From RGZA01 sp041917755 (GTDB taxonomy: Bacteria; Pseudomonadota; Alphaproteobacteria; UBA9219; RGZA01): DNA of 64,000 nt. The notes below the pieces were generated by a model. It saw only the letters and a program-made list of their open reading frames with translations. It made no database searches and was not told where the DNA came from. Below, one piece after another: positions 1 through 8,861 of this stretch (within the stretch, counting starts at the first letter, position 1; every line of letters starts with the position of its first letter). The stretch spans positions 1 through 64,000 of the forward strand of contig JAYRWY010000004.1 in NCBI GenBank assembly GCA_041917755.1. Direction: 5' to 3'. The position numbers and the translations under genes were made by a program.

Positions 1-4
1 ATAA

Positions 5-247
5 ATGCACGATCCAGTACAAATCCTTGATGCAACCGCAGCAGCAAAAGAGTTTGCAGGTTTTGCGCAGTATGGAATTGTAGCGGCACGCGATTTTGGT
101 CGCGGCGATGGTGAATTCACAGTTAGCCAACCTGTAGCTTTGGGTATTGGCGGCGCATTGACGCCAGAACGTTCAGAACTTGCATTGTCCCATTCATCAA
201 GAGGCGCAAGAAAGCCAAGCTTTGCATCGCTTAGAAACGATCACTAA
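5..247 (+). CDS. Hypothetical protein, 80 aa
   Basis: The ATG at position 5 follows an in-frame TAA at 2-4, so the gene would be complete although its ribosome binding site lies outside the window. Codon choice (GAT, GGC, CGC, GCA) resembles the neighbours and it ends just before a strong hairpin terminator, which supports a real gene. I do not recognise the family. The last 16 or so residues (ending ARKPSFASLRNDH) are basic and low in complexity and look unlike the first 60, as if the natural end had been extended by other sequence. It converges on chvG. The call is uncertain because the upstream context is missing. Confidence 0.4.
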   Translation: MHDPVQILDATAAAKEFAGFAQYGIVAARDFGRGDGEFTVSQPVALGIGGALTPERSELALSHSSRGARKPSFASLRNDH

Positions 248-265
248 GACGAGATATCAAGATTT

Positions 266-301
266 AAAAAGCCGCCTCAGGAATTTCCGGGCGGCTTTTT
301 T
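266..301. terminator. Bidirectional intrinsic terminator
   Basis: An 11 bp perfect stem, AAAAAGCCGCC at 266-276 with GGCGGCTTTTT at 290-300, encloses a 13-base loop. The T run serves the plus-strand gene ending at 247. The A run gives a T tract on the minus strand for chvG ending at 328. Confidence 0.85.
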
Positions 302-327
302 ATTGCCAGAAAACAGCGGCGGGTTTT

Positions 328-1935
328 TTATGATAATGGAAGCTCAACTACAAACAGCGCGCCTTTGATAGTACCGTTTGCATCTTTGATATTCTCTGCG
401 TGAATGGTGCCTTGATGGGCTTCGATAATTTGTTTAGCGATACTTAATCCAAGGCCTGAATGTTTGCCAAATTCTTCATGGCTGGGTCGTTCGGAATAAA
501 AACGCTCAAAAATTGCATCCAGCTTATTTTCCGGAATGCCTGGGCCATCATCGGCCACGCAAATTCGCGCCATGTTTTTATTGGTAGAAAGGCTGATGCG
601 TACGCTGCCATCAATTGGCGAAAATGATAGCGCGTTACCAATCAAATTCTGGAATACCTGAACAAGGCGTGTTTCTGCGCCATATATCGTTGCGCCTGTA
701 TCTTGGCTGGGTTCAAATACAACCTTTGGCTTTGGCGTATCATCAATCGGCTCATACAGCGCCACAATCATTTCCAGCATGGGATGCAGAGAAATGGGTT
801 TTGTTTTAGCGCGGCTTAGTTCAGCTTCAATACGTGAGGCATGGGAAATATCGGTAATCAAGCGGTCAAGGCGCTTCACGTCATCGGCAATCACCAGCAT
901 AAGTTTTTGCTGCCGCTCCGGGTCTTTTATTTTTAATGCAGTTTCAACGGCTGAATGCAGTGAGGTTAGCGGGTTCTTGATTTCATGCGCCACATCTGCT
1001 GCAAAATTTTCGGTGGCATGAAGCCGTTCGCCAAGTGCCTTTACCATCGCGCGCAGAGCAGTGGATAAATCACCGATTTCATCACGGCGTTTGCTGAAAT
1101 CAGGCAAGTTGAGTTGTAGTTTTAAAGCACCAATCTGTCCGGCCTTCAATCCTTCTGCTGCGCTTGATAATTGCTGTAATGGTTTGGCAATCGCACGTGC
1201 CAAATACAGTGACAGTAAAATTGTGATAATCAGGGTGAGGCAGAACAGACGGACGATATCAATACGCACGCCCATTACGGCTTGCTCGATTTTACTGCCC
1301 GCGCGGCTAAGGAATACGGCGCCCAGCACACCTTTATAGCGTTGCACAGGTACTGATACACCCAACAAGATATGGCCATTGGGCATCAACCATACCTCGC
1401 CGCCTTCATCCCCATCCAGGGCACGGTCGACAATCTGGTAATCTTCCGCAGATGGTTCCGGGTCTTCTTTATAGGATTGATATTTTTTAGACCATGAATT
1501 CAAGCGAATCCATGCCATGGCTTGGTCCAGTGTTTCCGAGATTTTGAAGTGAAAACTGTTCGATGGGCCTGGCGCAGGTAGTTCTTCGCTTTGCACCGTG
1601 TTGATGTGGCCCGGCATATGCTGCGTGTCACTAAATAAGGTGCCCCGGATATCATAAAGGCGGGTGCGGGTCTGGGTGGTTTCCATCAAACGACGCAACA
1701 TCGATTGCGCCAGTTCAGGTGATAGCATGTCACGTTCATCTTCGCTGCTGACTACAGCGCCTTCGCCAAGTGCCGCCGCGAATTGGCGCGCTTCCTTGGT
1801 CATGCTATCAAGTTCATTTCGAATAAGCCTGTCCTGATATCCATCAAAATACAGGATACTCACCACTAACAAAATCAGTGGCATCGCATTTACAGCAAGG
1901 ATGCGTGCGGTTAGTGGTGATAGGCTGGTGAACAT
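328..1935 (-). CDS. chvG: ChvG/ExoS-type sensor histidine kinase
   Basis: Membrane sensor kinase of 535 residues that would autophosphorylate and pass phosphate to the ChvI regulator encoded just upstream. A first membrane segment lies near residues 10-29, a periplasmic sensor of about 190 residues follows, and a second membrane segment is near 225-248. A HAMP linker, the H-box (AADVAHEIKNPL, His317), the N-box (NLIGNA, about 430-435), the G1 box (DDGPGIP, 462-468) and the G2 box (GLGLSIAK, 494-501) complete the kinase. The domain order and length match ChvG/ExoS, which in alphaproteobacteria senses envelope or acid stress; the stimulus here is inferred. It lies 82 bases behind chvI, so co-transcription is likely. 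No hprK gene follows it, unlike in Rhizobiales. Confidence 0.88.
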   Translation of the reverse strand: MFTSLSPLTARILAVNAMPLILLVVSILYFDGYQDRLIRNELDSMTKEARQFAAALGEGAVVSSEDERDMLSPELAQSMLRRLMETTQTRTRLYDIRGTLFSDTQHMPGHINTVQSEELPAPGPSNSFHFKISETLDQAMAWIRLNSWSKKYQSYKEDPEPSAEDYQIVDRALDGDEGGEVWLMPNGHILLGVSVPVQRYKGVLGAVFLSRAGSKIEQAVMGVRIDIVRLFCLTLIITILLSLYLARAIAKPLQQLSSAAEGLKAGQIGALKLQLNLPDFSKRRDEIGDLSTALRAMVKALGERLHATENFAADVAHEIKNPLTSLHSAVETALKIKDPERQQKLMLVIADDVKRLDRLITDISHASRIEAELSRAKTKPISLHPMLEMIVALYEPIDDTPKPKVVFEPSQDTGATIYGAETRLVQVFQNLIGNALSFSPIDGSVRISLSTNKNMARICVADDGPGIPENKLDAIFERFYSERPSHEEFGKHSGLGLSIAKQIIEAHQGTIHAENIKDANGTIKGALFVVELPLS

Positions 1936-2017
1936 GAGTAAGCGTTCAAAGCGGAATTATGAGAGCTGGACAGTTTGTAACATTGCAGTTTTCTGCCCAA
2001 CTCTCAACTCTGTTCGC

Positions 2018-2719
2018 TTATTGCTCTTTATAGCGGTAGCCAACGCCGTAAAGCGTTTCAATATGTGAAAATTCAGGATCAACTTCCTTAAACTTCTTGC
2101 GAAGGCGTTTCACGTGGCTATCGATGGTACGGTCATCCACATAAATGGATTCGCCGTAAGCGCTATCCAATAATTGGTCGCGGTTTTTCACGTGACCGGG
2201 ACGGGCAGCAAGCGCGCGCACTAGCAAGAATTCAGTAACGGTGAGGTTGACGTGTTTGCCTTTCCATGTACAGCTATGGCGCGAACCATCCAGCACAAGT
2301 TCACCGCGTACAATTACATTAGCGGCATCTGGCGTATCATCGCCGCTGCTATTGGCAACGTTACGGCGAAGCAATGCACGAATACGTTCAATTAGCAGAC
2401 GTTGCGAGAATGGTTTGCGTATGTAATCATCTGCACCCAACCGAAGGCCCATCAATTCATCCACTTCCTCATCTTTTGAGGTCAGGAAAATAACAGGCAT
2501 GTTGGTGTTTTGACGAAGCTTGGTCAGCAACTCCATACCATTCAAGCGTGGCATCTTGATATCCAGCACCGCAAGGTCAACTGGCTTATCGCGAAGGCCG
2601 CGAAACGCCTCATCGCCATCGGCGAAGGTACGCACATCAAACCCCTCAGCTTCCAAAGCCATGGAAACGGAAGTCAGGATGTTGCGGTCATCATCTACTA
2701 GGGCGATTGTTTGGCGCAT
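2018..2719 (-). CDS. chvI: ChvI-type OmpR-family response regulator
   Basis: DNA-binding response regulator of 233 residues. The receiver domain (1-120) has the acidic pocket DDD at 9-11, the phosphoacceptor Asp53 in AVLDIKMP and Lys102 near IRKPF. The C-terminal winged-helix domain (about 140-233) carries the OmpR-type DDRTIDSHVKRLRKK recognition helix and the VGYRY wing. Its partner is the adjacent ChvG kinase. An AGGAG ribosome binding site lies 10 bases upstream of the ATG. The gene is divergent from the exported protease-like gene at 2930 across a 210 bp gap that should hold both promoters. Confidence 0.9.
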   Translation of the reverse strand: MRQTIALVDDDRNILTSVSMALEAEGFDVRTFADGDEAFRGLRDKPVDLAVLDIKMPRLNGMELLTKLRQNTNMPVIFLTSKDEEVDELMGLRLGADDYIRKPFSQRLLIERIRALLRRNVANSSGDDTPDAANVIVRGELVLDGSRHSCTWKGKHVNLTVTEFLLVRALAARPGHVKNRDQLLDSAYGESIYVDDRTIDSHVKRLRKKFKEVDPEFSHIETLYGVGYRYKEQ

Positions 2720-2929
2720 AATTTGTTAACTCCTATGGCAGGTTGTTATAGTAGCAAATGTGGCAGCGCTATAGGGCGTAAAAAAGAAGGAATTGCGCCA
2801 AAAATAAGATGTTACGGCCTGCCAGCTATCCAGCGTTAAACATCTAAGTCTATGATAAAGCTAGGTATTTATTTCAAATTTTACACATAATATCGAACTT
2901 GTTAAATCGCCTTTGAGATACTGGGGGGT

Positions 2930-3421
2930 ATGAGATGTTTTATTTTATGTATTTTTTATGCCCTTGTATTACTCAGCGCCGCCCCACTGCGCGCTGAGAG
3001 CAGCATGGTACAACCCGGTTTTGTTGCCCCATTGATGCAATGGGTATCGGTACGAATGAGCGTTCCGGTGGCCGCACTACCGGCGGTATATGCCAGTCGT
3101 GAACGCATGGTAGAGCGAATTGGTAATCCTGAACGTCAGTCAGCTCTGGCGCGCGCATTATATATACCCGGTGAAGTCGTGATCGATGATCAATTCTGGG
3201 ATGCCAGCGAACCGCGCGTGGTCAGTTTTTTAGTGCATGAATTGGTGCATCATGCGCAGTTAGTAAGCGGACGTCCTTACGCATGTCACAATGCAAAAGA
3301 ATGGGAAGCATATAAGTTGCAGAATTTATGGCTGGCCGAACATGGGTTGCCGCCTGCGGTAGAAGAAAAATGGATTGCAACTATGTCGGATTGCAATCGT
3401 CCTAATGCGATGTATCGCTAG
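2930..3421 (+). CDS. Putative exported zinc metalloprotease-like protein (HExxH)
   Basis: Protein of 163 residues with a clear signal peptide (hydrophobic 3-17, likely cut after PLRA at about 22). It contains a gluzincin-like HELVH motif (His103, Glu104, His107), followed some 17-19 residues later by the possible third ligand in KEWEAY (Glu124 or Glu126). Two later cysteines (Cys119 and one near the C-terminus) could form a disulfide in the periplasm. It resembles small uncharacterised proteins of alphaproteobacteria with the same motif; substrate unknown. A G-rich stretch (GGGGGG at 2923-2928) sits very close to the ATG. Whether it is an active peptidase is inference. Confidence 0.65.
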   Translation: MRCFILCIFYALVLLSAAPLRAESSMVQPGFVAPLMQWVSVRMSVPVAALPAVYASRERMVERIGNPERQSALARALYIPGEVVIDDQFWDASEPRVVSFLVHELVHHAQLVSGRPYACHNAKEWEAYKLQNLWLAEHGLPPAVEEKWIATMSDCNRPNAMYR

Positions 3422-3423
3422 TC

Positions 3424-4161
3424 TTATCCAACCGTACTTAGGAATTTTTGTTCATCACCTTGCAGCACAATGCAGGTGAGGTGGCCAGTTGCATAGGCAC
3501 CTGTATCAATACCGATGCGATTGATACGCTGCTCGGGCTTCAAGCGAATGCTATGCCCGTGTACCACCATCACATCTAATTGCTTATCTGATGATAAGAA
3601 CGGTTCGCGCATCCACATATAATGGTGGGGATCTTGTTCTTCCAGTGGTCGGTCAGGATGAATGCCCGCATGCACAAACAGATAATCGCCATATCGTGCA
3701 GTGTAGGGAAGGGTTTCTAAAAAATGTTTATGCGTATCCGGCATTTTTTCTTCAAACTGCTTGCGCAGATGAAACAGCTCGTCAAAGTCCTGACTGCCAT
3801 GTGCAGCCGGAATGCCGTAGCTTCGCAACGTTTGCAGACCGCCGTAATGGAACCATCCTGATGCAAGGCTGTGGTCTTTAAACAGACGCAAGACAATGTC
3901 TTCATGATTTCCACGCAAGCAGTGGAATTTTAATTTTCCATAGCTACCACGGCTGAGGAGTTCAATCACATCTTTGCTGCTGGGGCCTCTATCCACATAA
4001 TCGCCCAGAAACACCACCATGCTTTCGCCGCGGTAACCCAGATGGTCGGCGTCTATCATGCGGAGCATTTTTTCAAGTAAATCAACGCGCCCATGGATAT
4101 CCCCGACGGCATAAATTCGCAGGTTCTTGGGGATATGTGGCTTAAAAATTACTGGCTCCAT
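3424..4161 (-). CDS. Calcineurin-type serine/threonine phosphatase or Ap4A-hydrolase-like protein
   Basis: Cytosolic metallophosphatase of 245 residues. The signature blocks GDIHGR (about 20-25), GDYVDRG (about 53-59) and RGNHE (about 85-89) supply the dinuclear metal ligands, and later histidines in FVHAG and VVHGH complete the site. The arrangement fits the PrpA/PrpE and diadenosine-tetraphosphatase branch. The substrate, phosphoprotein or dinucleotide polyphosphate, cannot be decided from sequence. It converges closely on the preceding protease-like gene (2 bases between the stops) and is divergent from hslO. Confidence 0.8.
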   Translation of the reverse strand: MEPVIFKPHIPKNLRIYAVGDIHGRVDLLEKMLRMIDADHLGYRGESMVVFLGDYVDRGPSSKDVIELLSRGSYGKLKFHCLRGNHEDIVLRLFKDHSLASGWFHYGGLQTLRSYGIPAAHGSQDFDELFHLRKQFEEKMPDTHKHFLETLPYTARYGDYLFVHAGIHPDRPLEEQDPHHYMWMREPFLSSDKQLDVMVVHGHSIRLKPEQRINRIGIDTGAYATGHLTCIVLQGDEQKFLSTVG

Positions 4162-4190
4162 GGGATCAAACTAAACAGCATTGTAGAAAC

Positions 4191-5174
4191 GTGCAACCTC
4201 ATGCTATTTCATTAATGATGCAAGAAAAAATTCATACAAATATTGACACGATTCAAGGTTTTCATCTCGTAAAAAGTGGTATTCGCGGTCGCGTAGTGCG
4301 ACTTGGGCCTGAGCTTGGAAAAATCATCGACCGTCATGGTTATCCTGCCGATGTGGCTGCGTTGCTATCTGAAACGCTGGCACTGACAGCGGTGCTCGCT
4401 TATGCCCTTAAATATGAAGGCATGTTTACACTGCAAACCAAGGGTGATGGCCCCGTCAGCATGATTGTCGCAGATTTGGCGCGTGATGGAGCGATGCGTG
4501 GTTATGCGCAATTCGATGCCGAGAAATTGAAGTATGCGGGTGTTCGCAGTGCGCTATTACTTGGTAAGGGGCATTTGGCATTTACGGTTGATCCCGGCGG
4601 TGGCGCGCAGCGTTATCAAGGGATTGTAGAACTGATTGGCCGTGATATGGCAACGTGCGTACAGAATTACTTCCGTCAGTCCGAACAGTTAGATACGGCG
4701 TTTCGTATTCATACCGCCCAGGATGAGGCAGGCATTTGGCATTCCGCCGCGATGATGCTGCAACGTATCCCTGATGGGGGCGGTTATGCGGCCAATAATA
4801 ACGAGGCTGGTGGTGCGCCAGCCTCGGAAGAGCGTGCGGAAGATTGGCGCCGTACCAATATTTTGATGGAAACAACCACTGATTCCGAAATGCTGGATGC
4901 GAAACTACCCTTGCCACAATTGCTGACACGGTTGTTTCATGAAGAACAGCTGGAACTGAGCGAATCATATGCATTAAAGGACCAATGCCGTTGTTCCCGC
5001 CAACGGGTGGCTATGGTGTTAAGTACCTTGCCAACCAGTGAATTGCACGACATGATGGTCGACGACAAAGTAGAAGTGACTTGTGAATTTTGTAGCAGTA
5101 GCTATGACTTTGACAAGGAACAGTTGGAAAAGCTTGCTGCGGGTCCTGGTATTCGGGATTCTGTAAAAGAGTAA
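4191..5174 (+). CDS. hslO: Hsp33 redox-regulated chaperone
   Basis: Holdase chaperone switched on by oxidative unfolding. The N-terminal substrate-binding domain is followed by the zinc centre, here CRC (Cys266, Cys268) and CEFC (Cys298, Cys301), so all four redox cysteines are present. The longest form starts at a GTG; ATG codons at 4215 and 4218 are equally plausible and would remove 8-9 residues, and no clear ribosome binding site decides. A short Gly/Asn/Ala-rich insert near residues 196-212 is unusual. Transcription is divergent from the phosphatase gene; the following lipoprotein gene starts 45 bases downstream. Confidence 0.93.
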   Translation: MQPHAISLMMQEKIHTNIDTIQGFHLVKSGIRGRVVRLGPELGKIIDRHGYPADVAALLSETLALTAVLAYALKYEGMFTLQTKGDGPVSMIVADLARDGAMRGYAQFDAEKLKYAGVRSALLLGKGHLAFTVDPGGGAQRYQGIVELIGRDMATCVQNYFRQSEQLDTAFRIHTAQDEAGIWHSAAMMLQRIPDGGGYAANNNEAGGAPASEERAEDWRRTNILMETTTDSEMLDAKLPLPQLLTRLFHEEQLELSESYALKDQCRCSRQRVAMVLSTLPTSELHDMMVDDKVEVTCEFCSSSYDFDKEQLEKLAAGPGIRDSVKE

Positions 5175-5218
5175 TCAACGCCATCTACGTTTCAAAAGAT
5201 TTTTCAAATGAGGGTTTC

Positions 5219-5836
5219 ATGCGTGCGTTTTCCAGAGCCTTGATGGTTGTCACCGCGGTTTCTGTTTTGGGTCTTTCCGGTTGTGCCGGCACTGCGCCAA
5301 CCGAATTTACCATTCCAACCGGTGCATTGGAATCCAAAGAAATCCCGATGGACAATTTCAGCCGTACCACTTTGGCATCCCGTGTGTTTGACGTAGTAAA
5401 CCAGGATGTGAATTCGGAAAACAATACCGGCATCGCAGGCAAGGTTGATCCAAGCGCTGTTGATATTTTATCCAGCTACGCATCCAAGAAATTCCGCGCA
5501 GGTGGTGGTCAAAACACAACGCGTTTTGTTATTCAAAAGGCAGAATTCACCGTTACCCCCGTTGAAACAAAGGAAACCGGATGGCTGTGGGATAACACCG
5601 TTTATAAAGCCGAATTATCAACCAATTTAAGTGTAATGTTGGTTGCTAGCCGCCCAGATGGCTTAACGGCGCATATTAACGCAACTACCAGCCAATCCCA
5701 GCAAACTACCCTTGATGGTTCGCCTGAAGCTCGCCGTGAAACCTACATGCAGCTGATGTCACGTGCCGTACAGGCCATTGATGGTGAATTCAACAAGCAA
5801 TTGCCGCAATGGTTCGGCGATGTGGTTGTTAAGTAA
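5219..5836 (+). CDS. Putative outer-membrane lipoprotein of unknown function
   Basis: Protein of 205 residues with a type II signal sequence: basic start, hydrophobic core, and lipobox GLSGC with Cys22 as the lipidation site. Asp is absent at +2 (the residue is Ala), which predicts outer-membrane sorting if the E. coli rule applies. The mature part alternates beta-strand-like segments and ends in an amphipathic region (RAVQAIDGEFNKQL) like that of YajG-type or ABC-auxiliary lipoproteins, but I cannot assign it to a family. A TGAGGG ribosome binding site precedes the ATG. It ends two bases before the next gene, a glycosyltransferase, suggesting a shared transcript. Confidence 0.7.
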   Translation: MRAFSRALMVVTAVSVLGLSGCAGTAPTEFTIPTGALESKEIPMDNFSRTTLASRVFDVVNQDVNSENNTGIAGKVDPSAVDILSSYASKKFRAGGGQNTTRFVIQKAEFTVTPVETKETGWLWDNTVYKAELSTNLSVMLVASRPDGLTAHINATTSQSQQTTLDGSPEARRETYMQLMSRAVQAIDGEFNKQLPQWFGDVVVK

Positions 5837-5838
5837 GG

Positions 5839-6732
5839 TTGCTAGGCTCCACACCATATGTATCCGTAATCATTCCTGCCTATAAGGGCGAGAGTAGAAT
5901 TGCGCGTGCAATTAACAGTCTTGTGCAGCAAGATTATACCCGTTGGGAAGCAGTCATTATTTCTGATGATCATGCAGATTATGAACGCATCCTTGCCGAT
6001 CAGCTGGTTCGATTGTCCAATATTCAATTTCATACAACGGGGTGCGTTGCATCTGGCGCTGCCAATGCCCGCAACATCGGCCTTGAACATGCCAAGGGTG
6101 ACGTTATTGCGCTGCTGGATTGTGATGACGCATTTGAGCCGACTTATTTCAGCGACATGCTACCGCTGGTAAAAACATTTGGCGCGGCGGTAACCCAAAT
6201 CAAAATCATTGACGAGCTCAGCAATACGCTTCGTCCGAATTATAATATTACTCTGAAGGATAAGAAGATCCTACCAGACCAGATTATCAGATGCTGTTTT
6301 CATGCGATGAATGTGGCTGTGTTTGATCGTGCGAAGGTGTCGCATCGTTATATGCCGCTTGAAAAAAATGAAGATTATATTTTTTTAATGCAGGTATTTA
6401 ATGCAGTGGAATGTATGGGGTATCACCCGCATCATGGATATCATTATTATAAGCATCCCGGATCTTCGACCGCATTCTCGCCAGATGCAAACGTGATTGC
6501 CAAAGCATTTACTGATGTCGCGATAGATATTAAGCAACAAATACGAAGTGATAAAATTGATTTTAAAACACATAGTCTCAAGGAAATAGTGATATCAGGC
6601 CTTGATCTTTATATCGCAGCACAAAGCTATTTTGTTGAACGGGCGCGCATCGATCCGTCGGTTAAATTCAATGAGATTATTGGCACATTTCTTAGCGCGT
6701 GGCCGCTTCCCGCATCACTTCGCGCGGCCTGA
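5839..6732 (+). CDS. Family 2 glycosyltransferase
   Basis: Protein of 297 residues with the GT-A fold start VSVIIPAYKGESRIARAI, the acidic pair ISDDHAD and the metal/nucleotide-sugar motif LLDCDD near 92-97. It would transfer a sugar from a nucleotide donor to a polysaccharide or lipid acceptor; the acceptor is unknown. The only available start is a TTG two bases after the preceding stop, with AAGTAAGG as ribosome binding site spanning that stop, so translation is probably coupled to the lipoprotein. Its 3' end overlaps the convergent folE gene by 18 bases. Confidence 0.8.
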   Translation: MLGSTPYVSVIIPAYKGESRIARAINSLVQQDYTRWEAVIISDDHADYERILADQLVRLSNIQFHTTGCVASGAANARNIGLEHAKGDVIALLDCDDAFEPTYFSDMLPLVKTFGAAVTQIKIIDELSNTLRPNYNITLKDKKILPDQIIRCCFHAMNVAVFDRAKVSHRYMPLEKNEDYIFLMQVFNAVECMGYHPHHGYHYYKHPGSSTAFSPDANVIAKAFTDVAIDIKQQIRSDKIDFKTHSLKEIVISGLDLYIAAQSYFVERARIDPSVKFNEIIGTFLSAWPLPASLRAA

Positions 6733-7326
6733 TAGTAGCGCTGAAACGCGCTCTTGCGCTTGAAGGTCGTTTTTAAAGCAACCAGTAAAGAACTGCGTCA
6801 CCAAATGCGCATCCGGTTTGTTTGCGCCTCTGGTTGTCATGCAGGCATGCTCGGCTTCAATCATTACGGCAACGCCCTTGGGTGAAAGACCTGTATGCAA
6901 TGCTTCGGCGATTTGCTTGGTCATTGTTTCCTGGCTTTGCAGGCGGCGGGAGAATACATCCACTACGCGCGCCAGCTTGCTGATACCGACAACTTTTTTA
7001 TCTGGCCAATAGGCAACATGGGCAACGCCCGGCATGCTCGCCATGTGATGTTCGCAATGTGAAATGAAATTGATGTTACGCATCACTACTGGTTGGTCAT
7101 AGCCTTCGATATCCTCGAAAAACTTGGACACCAATTCGGCCGCATTTTCTTGATAACCATCGCACCATTCTTCCCATGCGCGTACGACACGGGCAGGGGT
7201 TTCCAAAAGACCAGGGCGGCTGGTATCTTCACCTAAATACGCCAGCAGGGTGCGCACACCCTCTTCAGCCTCTTCACGGCTTGGGCGTTTGGCGTCTTTT
7301 TTTGTCATCTTAACCAGCATATCCAT
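6715..7326 (-). CDS. folE: GTP cyclohydrolase I
   Basis: First enzyme of tetrahydrofolate (and, where present, queuosine) synthesis, converting GTP to 7,8-dihydroneopterin triphosphate. The protein has 203 residues, typical of FolE. The zinc site is complete: the Cys and His residues of SHCEHH and the later Cys of EHACMTTRG. A GCAGGA ribosome binding site stands just upstream of the ATG. The gene overlaps the convergent glycosyltransferase at its 3' end and is divergent from the glycosyltransferase at 7425. Confidence 0.95.
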   Translation of the reverse strand: MDMLVKMTKKDAKRPSREEAEEGVRTLLAYLGEDTSRPGLLETPARVVRAWEEWCDGYQENAAELVSKFFEDIEGYDQPVVMRNINFISHCEHHMASMPGVAHVAYWPDKKVVGISKLARVVDVFSRRLQSQETMTKQIAEALHTGLSPKGVAVMIEAEHACMTTRGANKPDAHLVTQFFTGCFKNDLQAQERVSALLSGRAK

Positions 7327-7424
7327 AAATCCTGCTTTTATCTTATCGGGTTCGAGTGGTAGTCTTTTAAACAGTAGTCTTTCAACTAATTCTCATTCCG
7401 AGCTTTTCAATACCTTATATCCAC

Positions 7425-8378
7425 ATGTCCGACCAACGCAGTCCTGAACATATCATTCCTACCATTGCTGTGATTGTGCCTTGCTACAATGAGGAGGCCA
7501 CCATTGCCAATGTGGTGCGGGATTTTGCCACCGTTTTACCGGGGGCACAAGTTTATGTTTATGACAATAATTCCAGCGATAAAAGCGTTGAAAATGCTAA
7601 AAAAGCGGGGGCTTTGGTAAGATTTGAGCGCCAGCAGGGTAAGGGAAATGTGGTCCGCAGGGCCTTTGCCGATGTCGATGCCGACATTTACGTATTGGTT
7701 GATGGGGATGATACCTATGATGCCCAGTCGGCTCCAAAGCTTATTGGCCAATTGTTAAATGGCCCGTACGACATGATTAATGCCGCGCGGGTAGAAAGTA
7801 GCGAACTGGCATACCGACGTGGCCATCGTTTTGGCAATTGGGCAATCAGCACCATGATCGGGTTGCTGTTTGGCAAATCGTGCAACGATGTGTTGTCGGG
7901 TTATCGCATTTTTTCCAAGCGGTTTGTCAAATCATTCCCTGCGCTTGCGCGTGGCTTTGAAATTGAAACTGAGTTGACTGTACACGCATTGCAGTTACGT
8001 ATGCCGGTTGCAGAAACTCCAACGCCATACAAAGAGCGCCCAGAAGGCTCGGTAAGCAAGTTAAATACGTTTCGTGATGGCTTCCGTATTTTGTTCACCA
8101 TCATTCATTTGCTGAAAGAAGAAAAACCACTAATCTTTTTCTCGGTAATCAGTTTGGTGTTGGCGCTTGGTGCATTATTGCTTGGCGTGCCCGTGATTGA
8201 AGATTTCATGAAAACCGGTTTGGTTCCGCGTCTTCCATCTGCCGTGCTTGCAACCGGTTTGGTAATTTTGTCATGCCTTGGCGTAGCCAGCGGGTTGATC
8301 TTGGATAGTTTGACCAGAGCCCGTCTGGAGGTAAAACGCCTGAGCTACCTGACATACACGGCGCCGACTTATAAATGA
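7425..8378 (+). CDS. Polyprenyl-phosphate glycosyltransferase (DPM/GtrB-like)
   Basis: Family 2 glycosyltransferase of 317 residues with a cytosolic catalytic domain (VIVPCYNEEATIANV near 17-31, VDGDDTYD near 91-98, and a GYRIFSKR block) and two C-terminal membrane helices (about 232-255 and 268-292). This layout matches enzymes that load a sugar on undecaprenyl or dolichyl phosphate. The next gene, a GtrA-type membrane protein, overlaps by four bases (ATGA), a classical GtrB-GtrA pairing for sugar transfer across the membrane. The final acceptor, such as O-antigen or another envelope glycan, is not shown by the window. Confidence 0.85.
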   Translation: MSDQRSPEHIIPTIAVIVPCYNEEATIANVVRDFATVLPGAQVYVYDNNSSDKSVENAKKAGALVRFERQQGKGNVVRRAFADVDADIYVLVDGDDTYDAQSAPKLIGQLLNGPYDMINAARVESSELAYRRGHRFGNWAISTMIGLLFGKSCNDVLSGYRIFSKRFVKSFPALARGFEIETELTVHALQLRMPVAETPTPYKERPEGSVSKLNTFRDGFRILFTIIHLLKEEKPLIFFSVISLVLALGALLLGVPVIEDFMKTGLVPRLPSAVLATGLVILSCLGVASGLILDSLTRARLEVKRLSYLTYTAPTYK

Positions 8379-8791
8379 TTTCTAAAGCAACAGCCTTGCG
8401 GTTTTTAAAATTCGGCCTCATCGGTGGGATTGGGTTTGTTGTTGATAGTACGGTGCTATTATTGGGTACCAAGATTTTAAATCTTGACCCATACACCGCT
8501 AGAATTATTTCATTTATCGTGGCTGCGACCACTACATGGTTTGGCAACCGTATATTTACTTTTGCTGATCGACCGAAACAACGCCAAGCGAAACAAATGG
8601 CCAAGCAATGGCTGTTATTTCTTTCCGTGAATGGCCCCGGGATGTTGGTGAATAACGGGGTGTATGTATTTCTTGTGTCGCAATACCCCTATATTTATGA
8701 GCATCCGGTTTGGGCGGTGGCAGCAGGATCGCTGGCGGGGATGGTGTTCAATTATGTCGCATCCAGCCGCTTTGTATTTCCATCAACTTGA
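8375..8791 (+). CDS. GtrA family membrane protein
   Basis: Small membrane protein of 138 residues with four hydrophobic helices and the GtrA hallmark features: FLKFGLIGGIGFVVD at the start, a basic loop after WFGNRIFTF, and the ending NYVASSRFVF. GtrA proteins are thought to flip polyprenyl-phosphate-linked sugars made by the adjacent glycosyltransferase. The ATGA overlap with the upstream gene shows translational coupling. The family assignment is firm; the transported glycan is unknown. Confidence 0.88.
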   Translation: MISKATALRFLKFGLIGGIGFVVDSTVLLLGTKILNLDPYTARIISFIVAATTTWFGNRIFTFADRPKQRQAKQMAKQWLLFLSVNGPGMLVNNGVYVFLVSQYPYIYEHPVWAVAAGSLAGMVFNYVASSRFVFPST

Positions 8792-8823
8792 GAAATTCCA
8801 AAAGCCGCGCCATATGTTATAAT
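8787..8823 (+). promoter_or_regulatory. Candidate heat-shock (RpoH-type) promoter of clpB
   Basis: CTTGAGA at 8787-8793 is followed after 14 bases by CGCCATAT (8808-8815), which resembles the sigma-32 pattern CTTGAAA...CCCCAT. A TATAAT at 8818-8823 is also present but stands 24 bases from the upstream box, too far for the usual sigma-70 spacing. The place, in front of a gene that is normally RpoH-controlled, supports the reading. Confidence 0.4.
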
Positions 8824-8861
8824 AGAAGTCTGCACGAGAGCAGGATGTGTTGGAGTTAAAT

